From JAHEAO01 sp942492375 (lineage in GTDB: Bacteria; Pseudomonadota; Alphaproteobacteria; Rhodobacterales; Rhodobacteraceae), in contig CALOEL010000005.1 in the NCBI GenBank assembly GCA_942492375.1, positions 62,001-126,000 on the forward strand: 64,000 bases of DNA, written 5' to 3'. A program made the translations under genes and the position numbers. Shown here in pieces: positions 16,792 through 28,159 of the stretch (positions are counted from its first letter, which is position 1; each line of letters begins with the position of its first letter). Below the pieces are notes generated by a model, which saw only the letters and a list, made by a program, of their open reading frames with translations, was not told the DNA's origin and searched no databases.

Positions 16792-17507
16792 TCTTCAACG
16801 ATTTCGCAAAGGCCGTCGGCCAGCTGTCGGACCCGCGCTTCCGCCGGGTGCTGTGGCTGGGCCTCGGGCTGACGGCCGGGCTTCTGGTCGCGCTCTACGC
16901 GGCTGTGGTCTGGCTGGTCGGCCTCTTTGCCCCCGAGACCGTCACCCTGCCCTGGATCGGCCCGGTCGGCTGGGTCGACACATTGCTGTCGGGCGCCTCG
17001 CTTTTGCTGATGATGGTGCTGTCGGTCTTCCTGATGGTTCCCGTCGCTTCGGCCTTCACCTCGATGTTCCTCGACGATGTCGCCGAAGCCGTCGAGGACC
17101 GGCACTATCCGCACCTTCCCGAAGTGGCGCCGATCGGCTGGCTCGAGGGTCTTCAGGACACGCTCGGATTCCTCGGCGTCATCGTCGCGGCCAACCTGCT
17201 GGCGCTGCTGGTCTACGGCTTCATGGCCGCGACCTTCGTGCTCTTGCCCTTCACGCCGCTCGTCTTCTGGTCGCTCAACGGCTATCTTCTGGGGCGCGAA
17301 TATTTCCAGCTTGTCGCGATGCGCCGGATGGACCGCGCCAGCGCCAAGGCCGCGTTCCGCAGGAACCGCGGCACGATCTGGTTCGCCGGCGCGCTGATGG
17401 CGATGCCGCTGTCGGTGCCGCTGGTCAACCTGTTGGTGCCGATCGTCGGCGCGGCCACCTTCACGCATCTCTTCTACCGGCTGGAGGGTGGCGCCGCGCG
17501 CCGCTGA
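16788..17507 (+). CDS. EI24/CysZ-like integral membrane protein
   Basis: 239-aa membrane protein with hydrophobic segments around residues 22-45, 60-85, 135-165 and 205-230. The pattern FNDFAKAVGQLSDPRFRRVLWLGLGL at the start and GREYFQLVAMRRM in the last third is typical of the EI24 domain family (CysZ relatives, sulfate uptake). Whether it carries sulfate here is not shown. The start at ATG 16788 overlaps the nitroreductase stop (ATGA); the longer frame from 16776 is rejected. It ends convergent to the DUF1467 gene. Confidence 0.78.
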   Translation: MIFNDFAKAVGQLSDPRFRRVLWLGLGLTAGLLVALYAAVVWLVGLFAPETVTLPWIGPVGWVDTLLSGASLLLMMVLSVFLMVPVASAFTSMFLDDVAEAVEDRHYPHLPEVAPIGWLEGLQDTLGFLGVIVAANLLALLVYGFMAATFVLLPFTPLVFWSLNGYLLGREYFQLVAMRRMDRASAKAAFRRNRGTIWFAGALMAMPLSVPLVNLLVPIVGAATFTHLFYRLEGGAARR

Positions 17508-17512
17508 GGTGC

Positions 17513-17785
17513 CTAGCCCCGGTCCATCCGGCCGAACCAGTCAAGATCGCGCACCGAGATGCCGCCGAAGATGATCACCCCGGCGATCACCGCCCAGATC
17601 ACGGCCGCGATCAGGGTCACGATGATCGCGGTGCGTCTCACGTCGAAATTGGCGGGCGCGCCTTCCTGGGTGCCGGGCACGACTTTGCCCTCGTCGCCCT
17701 GGGTGCGCAGCCGGATCGGCAGGGTGACGAACAGCACCATGAACCAGATCACGGCGAACAGGACGAGCGCGGAGGTGATGCCCAT
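17513..17785 (-). CDS. DUF1467 family small membrane protein
   Basis: 90-aa protein with two transmembrane helices (residues 4-23 and about 53-76) joined by a polar loop (RLRTQGDEGKVVPGTQ). This layout and sequence style match DUF1467, a small family found almost only in alphaproteobacteria next to methylmalonyl-CoA epimerase. The ATG at 17785 shares a base with the epimerase stop (TGATG), so it is probably translated by re-initiation. Function unknown. Confidence 0.82.
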   Translation of the reverse strand: MGITSALVLFAVIWFMVLFVTLPIRLRTQGDEGKVVPGTQEGAPANFDVRRTAIIVTLIAAVIWAVIAGVIIFGGISVRDLDWFGRMDRG

Positions 17786-18189
17786 CAGACCTGCTCCAGC
17801 TCTATCAGGCAGCCGTTGAAATCCTTCGGATGCAGGAACAGGACCGGCTTGCCATGGGCGCCGATCTTCGGTGCGCCGCTGCCCAGAACCCGCGCGCCCG
17901 AGGCTTGCATCCGGTCGCGGGCGGCCATGATATCCTCGACCTCGTAGCACATGTGATGAATCCCGCCAGAGGGGTTCTTTTCAAGAAACCCGGCGATCGG
18001 GCTTGCCCCGCCCAGCGGATAGAGCAGCTCGATCTTGGTGTTCGGCAGTTCGATGAACACCACCGTCACACCGTGATCCGGCTCGTCCTGAGGCGCACCG
18101 ACCTTCGCGCCAAGCGTGTCGCGATATTGCGCCACGGCGGCCTCCAGGTCCGGGACGGCTATGGCGACGTGGTTCAGGCGTCCGATCAT
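17785..18189 (-). CDS. mce: methylmalonyl-CoA epimerase
   Basis: 134-aa glyoxalase-fold enzyme that interconverts (R)- and (S)-methylmalonyl-CoA in the propionyl-CoA to succinyl-CoA route. The metal ligands of the family are present: His in MIGRLNHVAIAVPDL, Glu in TKIELLYPL, His in GGIHHMCYEV and Glu in GCLIELEQV. The start at 18189 is favoured by GGAGG six bases ahead; an ATG three bases earlier is possible. It forms an operon with the DUF1467 gene. The mutase and carboxylase genes are not in the window. Confidence 0.9.
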   Translation of the reverse strand: MIGRLNHVAIAVPDLEAAVAQYRDTLGAKVGAPQDEPDHGVTVVFIELPNTKIELLYPLGGASPIAGFLEKNPSGGIHHMCYEVEDIMAARDRMQASGARVLGSGAPKIGAHGKPVLFLHPKDFNGCLIELEQV

Positions 18190-18330
18190 CATTGGCCTCC
18201 TCTGGTTTCGCGCCCTTATCCCCCCGCCCTTGCGGCCATGCAAGGGCCAGACTGCCGCGGCGCGGGTGTTAACCTGCAATTCACCAGTTCCGGGCCTAGA
18301 TGGGACTCGTCCAGATCAAGAGGCCCTGCC

Positions 18331-19053
18331 ATGCCCGAATTTCCAGATACCTTCCCGTTGGGCCAGTCGCCGACGGCGGACCGCCCGCTGCTGGGCCTGA
18401 CCGTCCTGATGGTCGAGGACAGCCGCTACGCCTCGGAGGCGATGCGGCTGCTCTGCCTGCGCTCGGGCGCGCGGATCCGCCGCGCCGACAACCTGGCCTC
18501 GGCGCACCGGCATCTCGGGGTCTACCGGCCCTCTGTCGTGATCGTCGACCTCGGCCTTCCCGACGGCTCGGGCGAGGATCTGATCCGCGAACTGGGCCGC
18601 GCCTCACCGCGGGTCGGGGTGATCCTCGGAACCAGCGGCAGCGACGATGGCGCCGGCCGGGCGCTGGCCGCCGGGGCGGACGGGTTCATCGCCAAGCCGA
18701 TCGAGAATCTTGCGGTGTTCCAGTCGAAGATCCTTGAACACCTGCCCGCCGGGGCGCGTCCCAAGGGGCTGCGCCGTCTCAGCCAGGACACCGTCGATCC
18801 CGATCCGGTCGCGCTGCATGACGACCTCGTCCGCATCGCCGAACTCCTGTCGTCGGACCGCGCCGATCTGGGCGCCATCGACTATGCCGCGCAGTTTCTG
18901 GCCGGTGTCGCGCGCATCGCCCGCGACGACCGCATCGAGGAAGCTGTCGAGCGGCTGACGCGGCACCGCGCGATCGGCGGGCCGATCGGCAAGGATATCG
19001 ACCGCATCTCGGGCCTCGTTCAGGACCGGCTGCGGCAGCGCAAGGTGGTCTAG
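18331..19053 (+). CDS. response regulator with receiver domain and C-terminal helical region
   Basis: 240 aa. Residues about 24-140 are a CheY-like receiver: acidic pair in VLMVEDSRY, phospho-acceptor Asp in VIVDLGLPDGSG, the Thr/Ser in ILGTSGSDDG and the Lys in FIAKPIEN. The remaining 100 residues have no known output domain; they are helical (HDDLVRIAELLSS...) and may bind a partner. The gene stands alone with no kinase nearby and ends back to back with the GNAT gene. Start at ATG 18331; the long open frame further upstream overlaps the epimerase and is spurious. Confidence 0.82.
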   Translation: MPEFPDTFPLGQSPTADRPLLGLTVLMVEDSRYASEAMRLLCLRSGARIRRADNLASAHRHLGVYRPSVVIVDLGLPDGSGEDLIRELGRASPRVGVILGTSGSDDGAGRALAAGADGFIAKPIENLAVFQSKILEHLPAGARPKGLRRLSQDTVDPDPVALHDDLVRIAELLSSDRADLGAIDYAAQFLAGVARIARDDRIEEAVERLTRHRAIGGPIGKDIDRISGLVQDRLRQRKVV

Positions 19054-19770
19054 TCAGCCCAGCGCCGGATCGCGGCTGACAAGCACCGGCGCGGTCAGGC
19101 TCGACAGGCTTTCGCGCTGCCGGCCCCCGGCGTCGAAATTCCCCGGCCGAAGCCAGGCCCGGAAGGCGGCGTCGAGCGCCGGCCATTCGCTGTCGATCGC
19201 GGCGAACCAGGCGGTGTCGCGGTTACGGCCCTTGATCACTGCCGCCTGCCGGAACACGCCCTCGAAACTCAGCCCGAGCCGCTGCGCAGCGCGGCGCGAC
19301 CCGAGGTTCAGCGCGTTGCATTTCCATTCGTAGCGGCGATACCCGGCCTCGAAGGCCCATTTCATCATCAGGTACATCACCTCGGTCGCCGCCCGCGTGC
19401 GCTGCAAGGGCGCCGAGAAGTTGATGTGGCCGACCTCGATGCTGCCCGCCTCGGGCGCGATCCTCAGATAGCTCGCAACACCTTCCCAAGCCCCGGTCTC
19501 GAGGTTGCGGATCGCGTAGAACAGCGGGTCGGAGCCGACCTCGACCGACCGCACCCAGCCGGCATAGGCGGCGGCATCGGCGAAGGGGCCATAGGGCAGG
19601 TAGTCCCAGATCCGCTCATCGACGCTGTTGGCGCTGTGGATCGCCTCCGCATGGGTTTCCGCCCGCAGCCGTTCCAGCCGGGCGTAGCGGCCTTCGAGTG
19701 TTTCGCCGGCGGGCGCGGGCGGAGCTTTCCAGCCGGAAACGACAGCGCCCAGCCTTTCGGTGTCGCCCAA
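19054..19770 (-). CDS. GNAT family N-acetyltransferase (RimJ/RimL-like)
   Basis: 238-aa acetyltransferase of the RimJ/RimL subgroup: substrate-side block YARLERLRAETHAEAIHSAN, the beta-strand pair GVASYLRIAPEAGSIEVGHI and the acetyl-CoA loop ALNLGSRRAAQRLGLSFEG. Its start is 6 bp after the aspS stop, so it is likely co-transcribed with the synthetase. It may acetylate a small molecule or a protein N-terminus; the target cannot be read. Confidence 0.84.
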   Translation of the reverse strand: MGDTERLGAVVSGWKAPPAPAGETLEGRYARLERLRAETHAEAIHSANSVDERIWDYLPYGPFADAAAYAGWVRSVEVGSDPLFYAIRNLETGAWEGVASYLRIAPEAGSIEVGHINFSAPLQRTRAATEVMYLMMKWAFEAGYRRYEWKCNALNLGSRRAAQRLGLSFEGVFRQAAVIKGRNRDTAWFAAIDSEWPALDAAFRAWLRPGNFDAGGRQRESLSSLTAPVLVSRDPALG

Positions 19771-19776
19771 CGCCGC

Positions 19777-21549
19777 CTACTCCTCGGGGATCACGCGCAG
19801 CCGCAATTCGCGCATCTGCTCGTTGGTCGGAAGGCTCGGCGCGCCCATCATCAGGTCCTCGGCGCGCTGGTTCATCGGGAACATGATGACCTCGCGGATA
19901 TTGGCCTCGTCGGCCAGCAGCATCACGATCCGGTCGATCCCCGCGGCACAGCCGCCATGCGGCGGCGCGCCGTAGCGGAACGCGTTGACCATGCCGCCGA
20001 AGCGCTTGCGCACCTCGGCTTCGTCATAACCGGCCAGCGCGAAGGCCTTGAACATGATCTCGGGCTTGTGGTTCCGGATCGCACCCGACACCAGTTCATA
20101 ACCGTTGCAGGCCAGGTCGTACTGGTAGCCCAGCACCTTCAGCGGGTCGCCGTCCAGCGCCTCCATCCCGCCCTGCGGCATCGAGAACGGGTTGTGGGAA
20201 AAGTCGATCCGGCCCTCGTCGTCCTTCTCGTACATCGGGAAATCGACGATCCAGGCGAAGGCGAAGCGGTCCTTCTCGGTCAGGCCCAGTTCCTCGCCGA
20301 TCACATTGCGCGCGCGCCCCGCCACGAGCTCGAAATCGCCGGGCTTGCCGCCAAGGAAGAACGCAGCATCGCCCTGCCCCAGCCCAAGCTGCTTGCGGAT
20401 CGCCTCGGTCCGTTCCGGGCCGATATTCTTGGCCAGCGGGCCCGCGGCTTCCATCCCGTCCTTGCCATGGCGCCAGAAGATATAGCCCATCCCCGGCAGC
20501 CCTTCCTTCTGCGCGAAGGCGTTCATTCGGTCGCAGAACTTGCGGCTGCCGCCCCCCGGTGCGGGAATCGCGCGGATCTCGGTGCCGTCCTGTTCCAGCA
20601 GCTTGGCGAAGATCGCAAAGCCCGACCCGGCGAAATGCTCGCTGACCACCTGCATCTTGATCGGGTTGCGCAGATCCGGCTTGTCGGTGCCGTACCACAG
20701 CGCGCTGTCGGCATAGGAAATCTGCGGCCAGTGCTTGTCGACCTTGCGGCCCTGCCCGAATTCCTCGAACACGCCCTCGATCACCGGCTGGATCGTGTCG
20801 AACACATCCTCTTGCGTGACAAAGGACATCTCCATGTCGAGCTGGTAGAAATCCGTGGGCGACCGGTCGGCGCGCGGATCCTCGTCGCGGAAGCAGGGCG
20901 CGATCTGGAAATACTTGTCGAAGCCCGAGACCATGATCAGCTGCTTGAACTGCTGCGGCGCTTGCGGCAGGGCGTAGAACTTGCCCGGATGCAGCCGGCT
21001 CGGCACCAGGAAGTCGCGCGCGCCTTCGGGGGACGAGGCGGTGATGATCGGGGTCTGGAATTCCCGGAACTTCTGGTCCCACATCCGCTTGCGCATCGAG
21101 GCCACGACATCCGAGCGCAGGGTCATGTTCCTTTGCAGCGCCTCGCGCCGCAAATCGAGGAACCGGTAGCGCAGCCGCGTCTCCTCGGGATACTCCTGGT
21201 CGCCGAAAACCTGCAACGGCAGTTCGTCGGCGGCGCCCAGCACCTCGACCTCGCGGATGAAGACCTCGATCTCGCCGGTCGGCAGCTTCGGGTTGATCAG
21301 TTCGGGATCGCGCGCCTTCACCTCGCCGTCGACACGGATGCACCATTCCGACCGCAACTTCTCGACCTCGGGAAAGGCGGCGCTGTCGGGATCGCAGAGC
21401 AACTGCGTGATGCCGTAATGATCGCGCAAATCGATGAACAGGATGCCGCCATGGTCGCGGATCCGGTGCACCCAGCCGGCCAGGCGCACGGTCGTGCCGA
21501 CATCGGCTTTGGTCAGGTCGGCGCAGGTATGGCTGCGATAGGCGTGCAT
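19777..21549 (-). CDS. aspS: aspartyl-tRNA synthetase
   Basis: Class II aminoacyl-tRNA synthetase of 590 aa, the usual bacterial length. N-terminal OB fold beginning MHAYRSHTCADL with GWVHRIRDHGGILFIDLRD, motif 2 (FRDEDPRADRSPTDFYQLD), a bacterial insertion (GAD) domain in the middle, and motif 3 (GCAAGIDRIVMLLADE) near the end. The start at 21549 is set by this conserved N-terminus; the 85-codon upstream extension is not coding. Many alphaproteobacteria use such an enzyme also to charge tRNA-Asn; gatCAB is not in the window. Confidence 0.97.
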   Translation of the reverse strand: MHAYRSHTCADLTKADVGTTVRLAGWVHRIRDHGGILFIDLRDHYGITQLLCDPDSAAFPEVEKLRSEWCIRVDGEVKARDPELINPKLPTGEIEVFIREVEVLGAADELPLQVFGDQEYPEETRLRYRFLDLRREALQRNMTLRSDVVASMRKRMWDQKFREFQTPIITASSPEGARDFLVPSRLHPGKFYALPQAPQQFKQLIMVSGFDKYFQIAPCFRDEDPRADRSPTDFYQLDMEMSFVTQEDVFDTIQPVIEGVFEEFGQGRKVDKHWPQISYADSALWYGTDKPDLRNPIKMQVVSEHFAGSGFAIFAKLLEQDGTEIRAIPAPGGGSRKFCDRMNAFAQKEGLPGMGYIFWRHGKDGMEAAGPLAKNIGPERTEAIRKQLGLGQGDAAFFLGGKPGDFELVAGRARNVIGEELGLTEKDRFAFAWIVDFPMYEKDDEGRIDFSHNPFSMPQGGMEALDGDPLKVLGYQYDLACNGYELVSGAIRNHKPEIMFKAFALAGYDEAEVRKRFGGMVNAFRYGAPPHGGCAAGIDRIVMLLADEANIREVIMFPMNQRAEDLMMGAPSLPTNEQMRELRLRVIPEE

Positions 21550-21679
21550 GTCGGCCCCTTGCAAGGAATTGTCGGTTCGCGCCGATACACATTGCCAAGG
21601 GGCGGAAGTCAAGCGGGCAGGCCCTGCGCGGGGCTTGGCCCATCCGCGATGACGCCGGGGCAGGATCTTTACAGAACGG

Positions 21680-21705
21680 GGAACTTTAGACAGAATACAA
21701 ACGTT
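21680..21705 (+). promoter_or_regulatory. GGAAC-N17-CGTT promoter-like motif ahead of the cfa-like gene
   Basis: GGAAC at 21680-21684, a 17-base spacer, then CGTT at 21702-21705. This equals the published alphaproteobacterial EcfG (general stress sigma) consensus GGAAC-N16/17-cGTT. It lies about 90 bp before the cyclopropane-synthase-like start and points at it. A chance match is possible, and Rhodobacterales often lack EcfG. Confidence 0.4.
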
Positions 21706-21794
21706 TACAACGACGGGCACCGGAAATGCCCGGACATCCCGGCGGAAGATCGGGACGCCGTTGATGATGCTAGGGAGCATCAAAGGGGGTGAGT

Positions 21795-23030
21795 ATGTGG
21801 ACACGGCTATTTGACCGGATGCTGGACCATATCGTGCAGACCGGCGATCTTCACGTCACGCTGCCGGACGGCCAGGGCCGGCGCTACGGCAATGGGCGCG
21901 GCCCGCGCGTCTCGATCACCTTCCATGATCCCGACCTGCCCCGGCGAATGATCATCAATCCCGACCTCGCTTTGGGCGAAGGCTACATGGATGGCAGCGT
22001 CGTCATCGAGAATGACGACCTTTACGGGCTTCTTTCCATCGCGGTCACGAACATCGCCCGCCAGCGCAAGCCGATCTGGTGGCAGCGCCCCTTCGTCGGC
22101 CTGCGACGCTCGCTGCGCTGGGTGCAGCAGTTCAACCCGGTCGGCCGCGCACAGGCGAATGTGGCGCATCACTACGATCTGTCGGGCGAGCTTTACGGCC
22201 TGTTCCTCGACGAGGACCGGCAGTATTCCTGCGCCTATTTCCGGCATCCGGGCGTGACGCTCGAACAGGCCCAGATCGACAAGAAGAACCATATCGCGGG
22301 AAAACTGCTGATCGAGCCGGGGATGAAGGTCCTTGATATCGGCTGCGGCTGGGGCGGCATGGGGCTGACGCTTGCCCGCGACTATGGCGCGCAGGTCGTC
22401 GGCGTCACGCTCTCGCGCGAACAGCACGCCCTTGCCCGCAAGCGGGCCGAAGAGGCCGGTCTTGCCGACCGCGTCGATTTCCGCCTGATGGACTACCGGC
22501 AGGTGACGGAACGCTTCGACCGCATCGTCTCGGTGGGCATGTTCGAACATGTCGGCGTGCCGCATTACCGCGAGTATTTCAACCATGTCCACCGGATGCT
22601 GAATCCGGATGGCGTGGCGCTGATCCACACCATCGGCCGGGCCAGTCCGCCGGGCTATACCAGCCCCTGGATCGCCAAGTACATCTTCCCCGGCGGCTAT
22701 GTCCCGGCGATGTCGGAAGCCTTCGCGGCGATCGAGAAGGAAAGGCTCTTCGCCACCGATGTCGAGATCTGGCGGCTGCACTATGCCGAAACGCTGAAGC
22801 ACTGGCATGACCGGTTCATGGCCAATATCGACGAGGCCCGCGCGCTTTACGATGACAGGTTCTGCCGGATGTGGCGCTATTACCTCGTGGCGTCGGAACT
22901 GACCTTCCGCCTGAATACCCAGGTCGTGTTCCAGTTCCAGCTTGCGCACCGGCAGGACGCCGTGCCGCTCACCCGCGACTACCTCTACGCACCCGACCCG
23001 GCCGCCGACCTGCGGCACGCCGCCGAGTAG
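21795..23030 (+). CDS. SAM-dependent methyltransferase, cyclopropane-fatty-acyl-phospholipid synthase family
   Basis: 411-aa enzyme that should add a methylene or methyl group from S-adenosylmethionine to unsaturated acyl chains of membrane phospholipids. Features: HHYDLSGELYGLFLDEDRQYSCAYF as in Cfa (given here in part), the SAM-binding motif VLDIGCGWGGMGL near residue 180, and the active-site loop GMFEHVGVPHY with IHTIGRAS after it. The ATG at 21795 follows AAAGGGGGTGAGT; a GTG at 21789 is less likely. It is divergent from aspS and may be under stress control through the motif at 21680. Confidence 0.9.
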   Translation: MWTRLFDRMLDHIVQTGDLHVTLPDGQGRRYGNGRGPRVSITFHDPDLPRRMIINPDLALGEGYMDGSVVIENDDLYGLLSIAVTNIARQRKPIWWQRPFVGLRRSLRWVQQFNPVGRAQANVAHHYDLSGELYGLFLDEDRQYSCAYFRHPGVTLEQAQIDKKNHIAGKLLIEPGMKVLDIGCGWGGMGLTLARDYGAQVVGVTLSREQHALARKRAEEAGLADRVDFRLMDYRQVTERFDRIVSVGMFEHVGVPHYREYFNHVHRMLNPDGVALIHTIGRASPPGYTSPWIAKYIFPGGYVPAMSEAFAAIEKERLFATDVEIWRLHYAETLKHWHDRFMANIDEARALYDDRFCRMWRYYLVASELTFRLNTQVVFQFQLAHRQDAVPLTRDYLYAPDPAADLRHAAE

Positions 23031-23133
23031 AACCGCGATTCATCCTCTCTTGCGTTCGCTCGTTCCATCCCTATAACCCCCGATAATTTGCGCGCAGCCG
23101 ATCGTCGCGCCGAGCCGGGGGAAACGGGATACC

Positions 23134-26463
<3,330 letters not shown>

Positions 26464-26505
26464 GCGGGGCGGACGTCCCGCCCTGGCGCCAGGCTCTGCT
26501 TGCCG

Positions 26506-26898
26506 CTAGCCGACGCGGTCGAGCAACACCATCGGCTTTTCCGCAGGCTCGGTGTCTGCCTCGCTCCGCGCACGGGCGGCGCGAAGCTGCTGCAGCGCAA
26601 GGCTCGGCGTCGCCCGGCGCGATGCGAAGGGAACGGTCTTGGGGATCTGGGTCGGCGCGGCGGCGCGGGGATTGCCGAAGCTGTAGCCGGCCTGATTCAA
26701 CGAGATCGGACCGAAAGACGCAAGCGAGGCTTCACCGGGCTTCTCGGCCTCGGCCTCGGCCTTGGGCTCGCCCGCCTGATCTGCCAGGTAGGCATCCAGC
26801 GCCTCTTCCAGCTTGGCCGCCATCTGGTGCAGGCCATGCTGTTCGGCCCTCTCGCAGAGGTCGATCACGACATCGAAAAGCCAATCATGGTCTTGCAT
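26506..26898 (-). CDS. hypothetical protein
   Basis: 130 aa. The first 45 residues form a helical block (DWLFDVVIDLCERAEQHG, MAAKLEEALDAYLADQ); the rest is low-complexity, rich in Ala, Pro and Glu, and probably disordered. The ATG at 26898 follows GGGGATGGCAA; the reading frame upstream is spurious. It lies alone between carB (convergent) and mtnP. No family recognised. Confidence 0.6.
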   Translation of the reverse strand: MQDHDWLFDVVIDLCERAEQHGLHQMAAKLEEALDAYLADQAGEPKAEAEAEKPGEASLASFGPISLNQAGYSFGNPRAAAPTQIPKTVPFASRRATPSLALQQLRAARARSEADTEPAEKPMVLLDRVG

Positions 26899-27116
26899 TT
26901 GCCATCCCCGGTAGTGCCTGCGGTCAGTGCCGCCACAGACAGGTTGCGGCAACTTGGTTACCAGCCGCTTAAGATTCCCGAAAGGGTTGTAACGTCACGT
27001 CACTGCCGACCTGCGCGGTCTTGCGCCGATCCGGCGACAAACCGCGCAGCCGGCAGGGCGGCAACCGGCGGGCCGTCGCGCATCGCCCGGCCTCGGCCGG
27101 CCCGACGTGCCCGGAC

Positions 27117-27989
27117 TCAACCCAGCACCCGCCCCGCGACCGCATCGAGTTTGGCCACCAGCGCAGGGTCGCGCGCATCCGGCGCGGTCAGAATCGCATG
27201 GTCCAGCGCCCGGTCGCAGCCATGCGGGCAAGGCGCGCGATCCGCGCCCAGCAGGTCGGGCACCCGGCGCACCAGCCCCCGCGCCTTGTCGGCATTGCCC
27301 ATCAGCGTCCGGATGATGTCGCTGACATCGACCTCGCCATGGTCGGGATGCCAGCTGTCATAGTCGGTGATCATCGCGACACTTGCATAGCAAAGCTCCG
27401 CCTCGCGGGCGAGCTTGGCCTCGGGCATGTTGGTCATCCCGATCACGTCGCAGCCCCAGACCTCGCGGTAGAGCTTCGATTCCGCCAGGCTGGAAAACTG
27501 CGGCCCCTCCATCGCCAGATAGGTGCCGCCCTCATGCGCGGTGATCCCCTCCGCCCTGGCGGCATCGAGGCAGGCCGCCGACAGCCGCGGACAGGTCGGG
27601 TGCGCCACCGAAACATGCGCGACCAAACCCTTGCCAAAGAACGATTTTTCCCGCGCGAAGGTGCGGTCGACGAACTGATCGACGACCACGAAATCCCCCG
27701 GCGCCATTTCTTCCCGAAACGACCCGCAGGCGGAAACCGAGATCACATCCGTCACCCCCAGCCGCTTCAGCGCGTCGATATTCGCCCGGTAGGGCACCGT
27801 CGAGGGCGAATGCACATGGCCGCGTCCATGCCGCGGCAGGAACGCCATCCGCACCCCGTCCAGCACCCCTGTCAGGATCTCGTCGGACGGCGCCCCCCAG
27901 GGGCTCTCGACCGCCTGCCAGCGCGCCTCTTCCAGCCCGTCGATCTCGTAGACGCCCGACCCGCCGATGACGCCGATGACCGTTTCCAT
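27117..27989 (-). CDS. mtnP: S-methyl-5'-thioadenosine phosphorylase
   Basis: 290 aa. Splits methylthioadenosine with phosphate into adenine and methylthioribose-1-phosphate, recycling the by-product of polyamine or homoserine-lactone synthesis. Motifs: IGVIGGSGVYEIDGL at the N-terminus, the phosphate site LPRHGRGHVHSPS, and the purine-site block EGPQFSSLAES followed by CDVIGMTNMPEAKLAREAE. The Ser/Thr pattern favours MTA over inosine, but purine nucleoside phosphorylase activity cannot be excluded. ATG 27989 begins METVIGV; the upstream extension is not coding. No methylthioribose salvage genes follow. Confidence 0.9.
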   Translation of the reverse strand: METVIGVIGGSGVYEIDGLEEARWQAVESPWGAPSDEILTGVLDGVRMAFLPRHGRGHVHSPSTVPYRANIDALKRLGVTDVISVSACGSFREEMAPGDFVVVDQFVDRTFAREKSFFGKGLVAHVSVAHPTCPRLSAACLDAARAEGITAHEGGTYLAMEGPQFSSLAESKLYREVWGCDVIGMTNMPEAKLAREAELCYASVAMITDYDSWHPDHGEVDVSDIIRTLMGNADKARGLVRRVPDLLGADRAPCPHGCDRALDHAILTAPDARDPALVAKLDAVAGRVLG

Positions 27990-28159
27990 GCCTGCCTCCC
28001 GCAAAATTTCGGCGCAGCCTATGCGAAAGGGCCGGGGCTGGAAAGCGGCGGCGACGTCATGCACCGGGCGCATGGGGGCCGTCCCGCCGCGGGGGTTCCT
28101 CGCGCCGGACTTTCCTGCTAGACGCGCCGCAGCGAACAATCCCAACTTCCGGAAGACCA

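Noticed and set aside
19426..21792. Long open frame opposite aspS
   Set aside because: Antisense shadow of aspS with no motif; the minus-strand frame holds all synthetase signatures.
26467..26483. GGGCGG-ACGTC-CCGCCC hairpin between carB and the next gene
   Set aside because: Lacks a T-run on either strand, so not called a terminator; it may slow polymerase.
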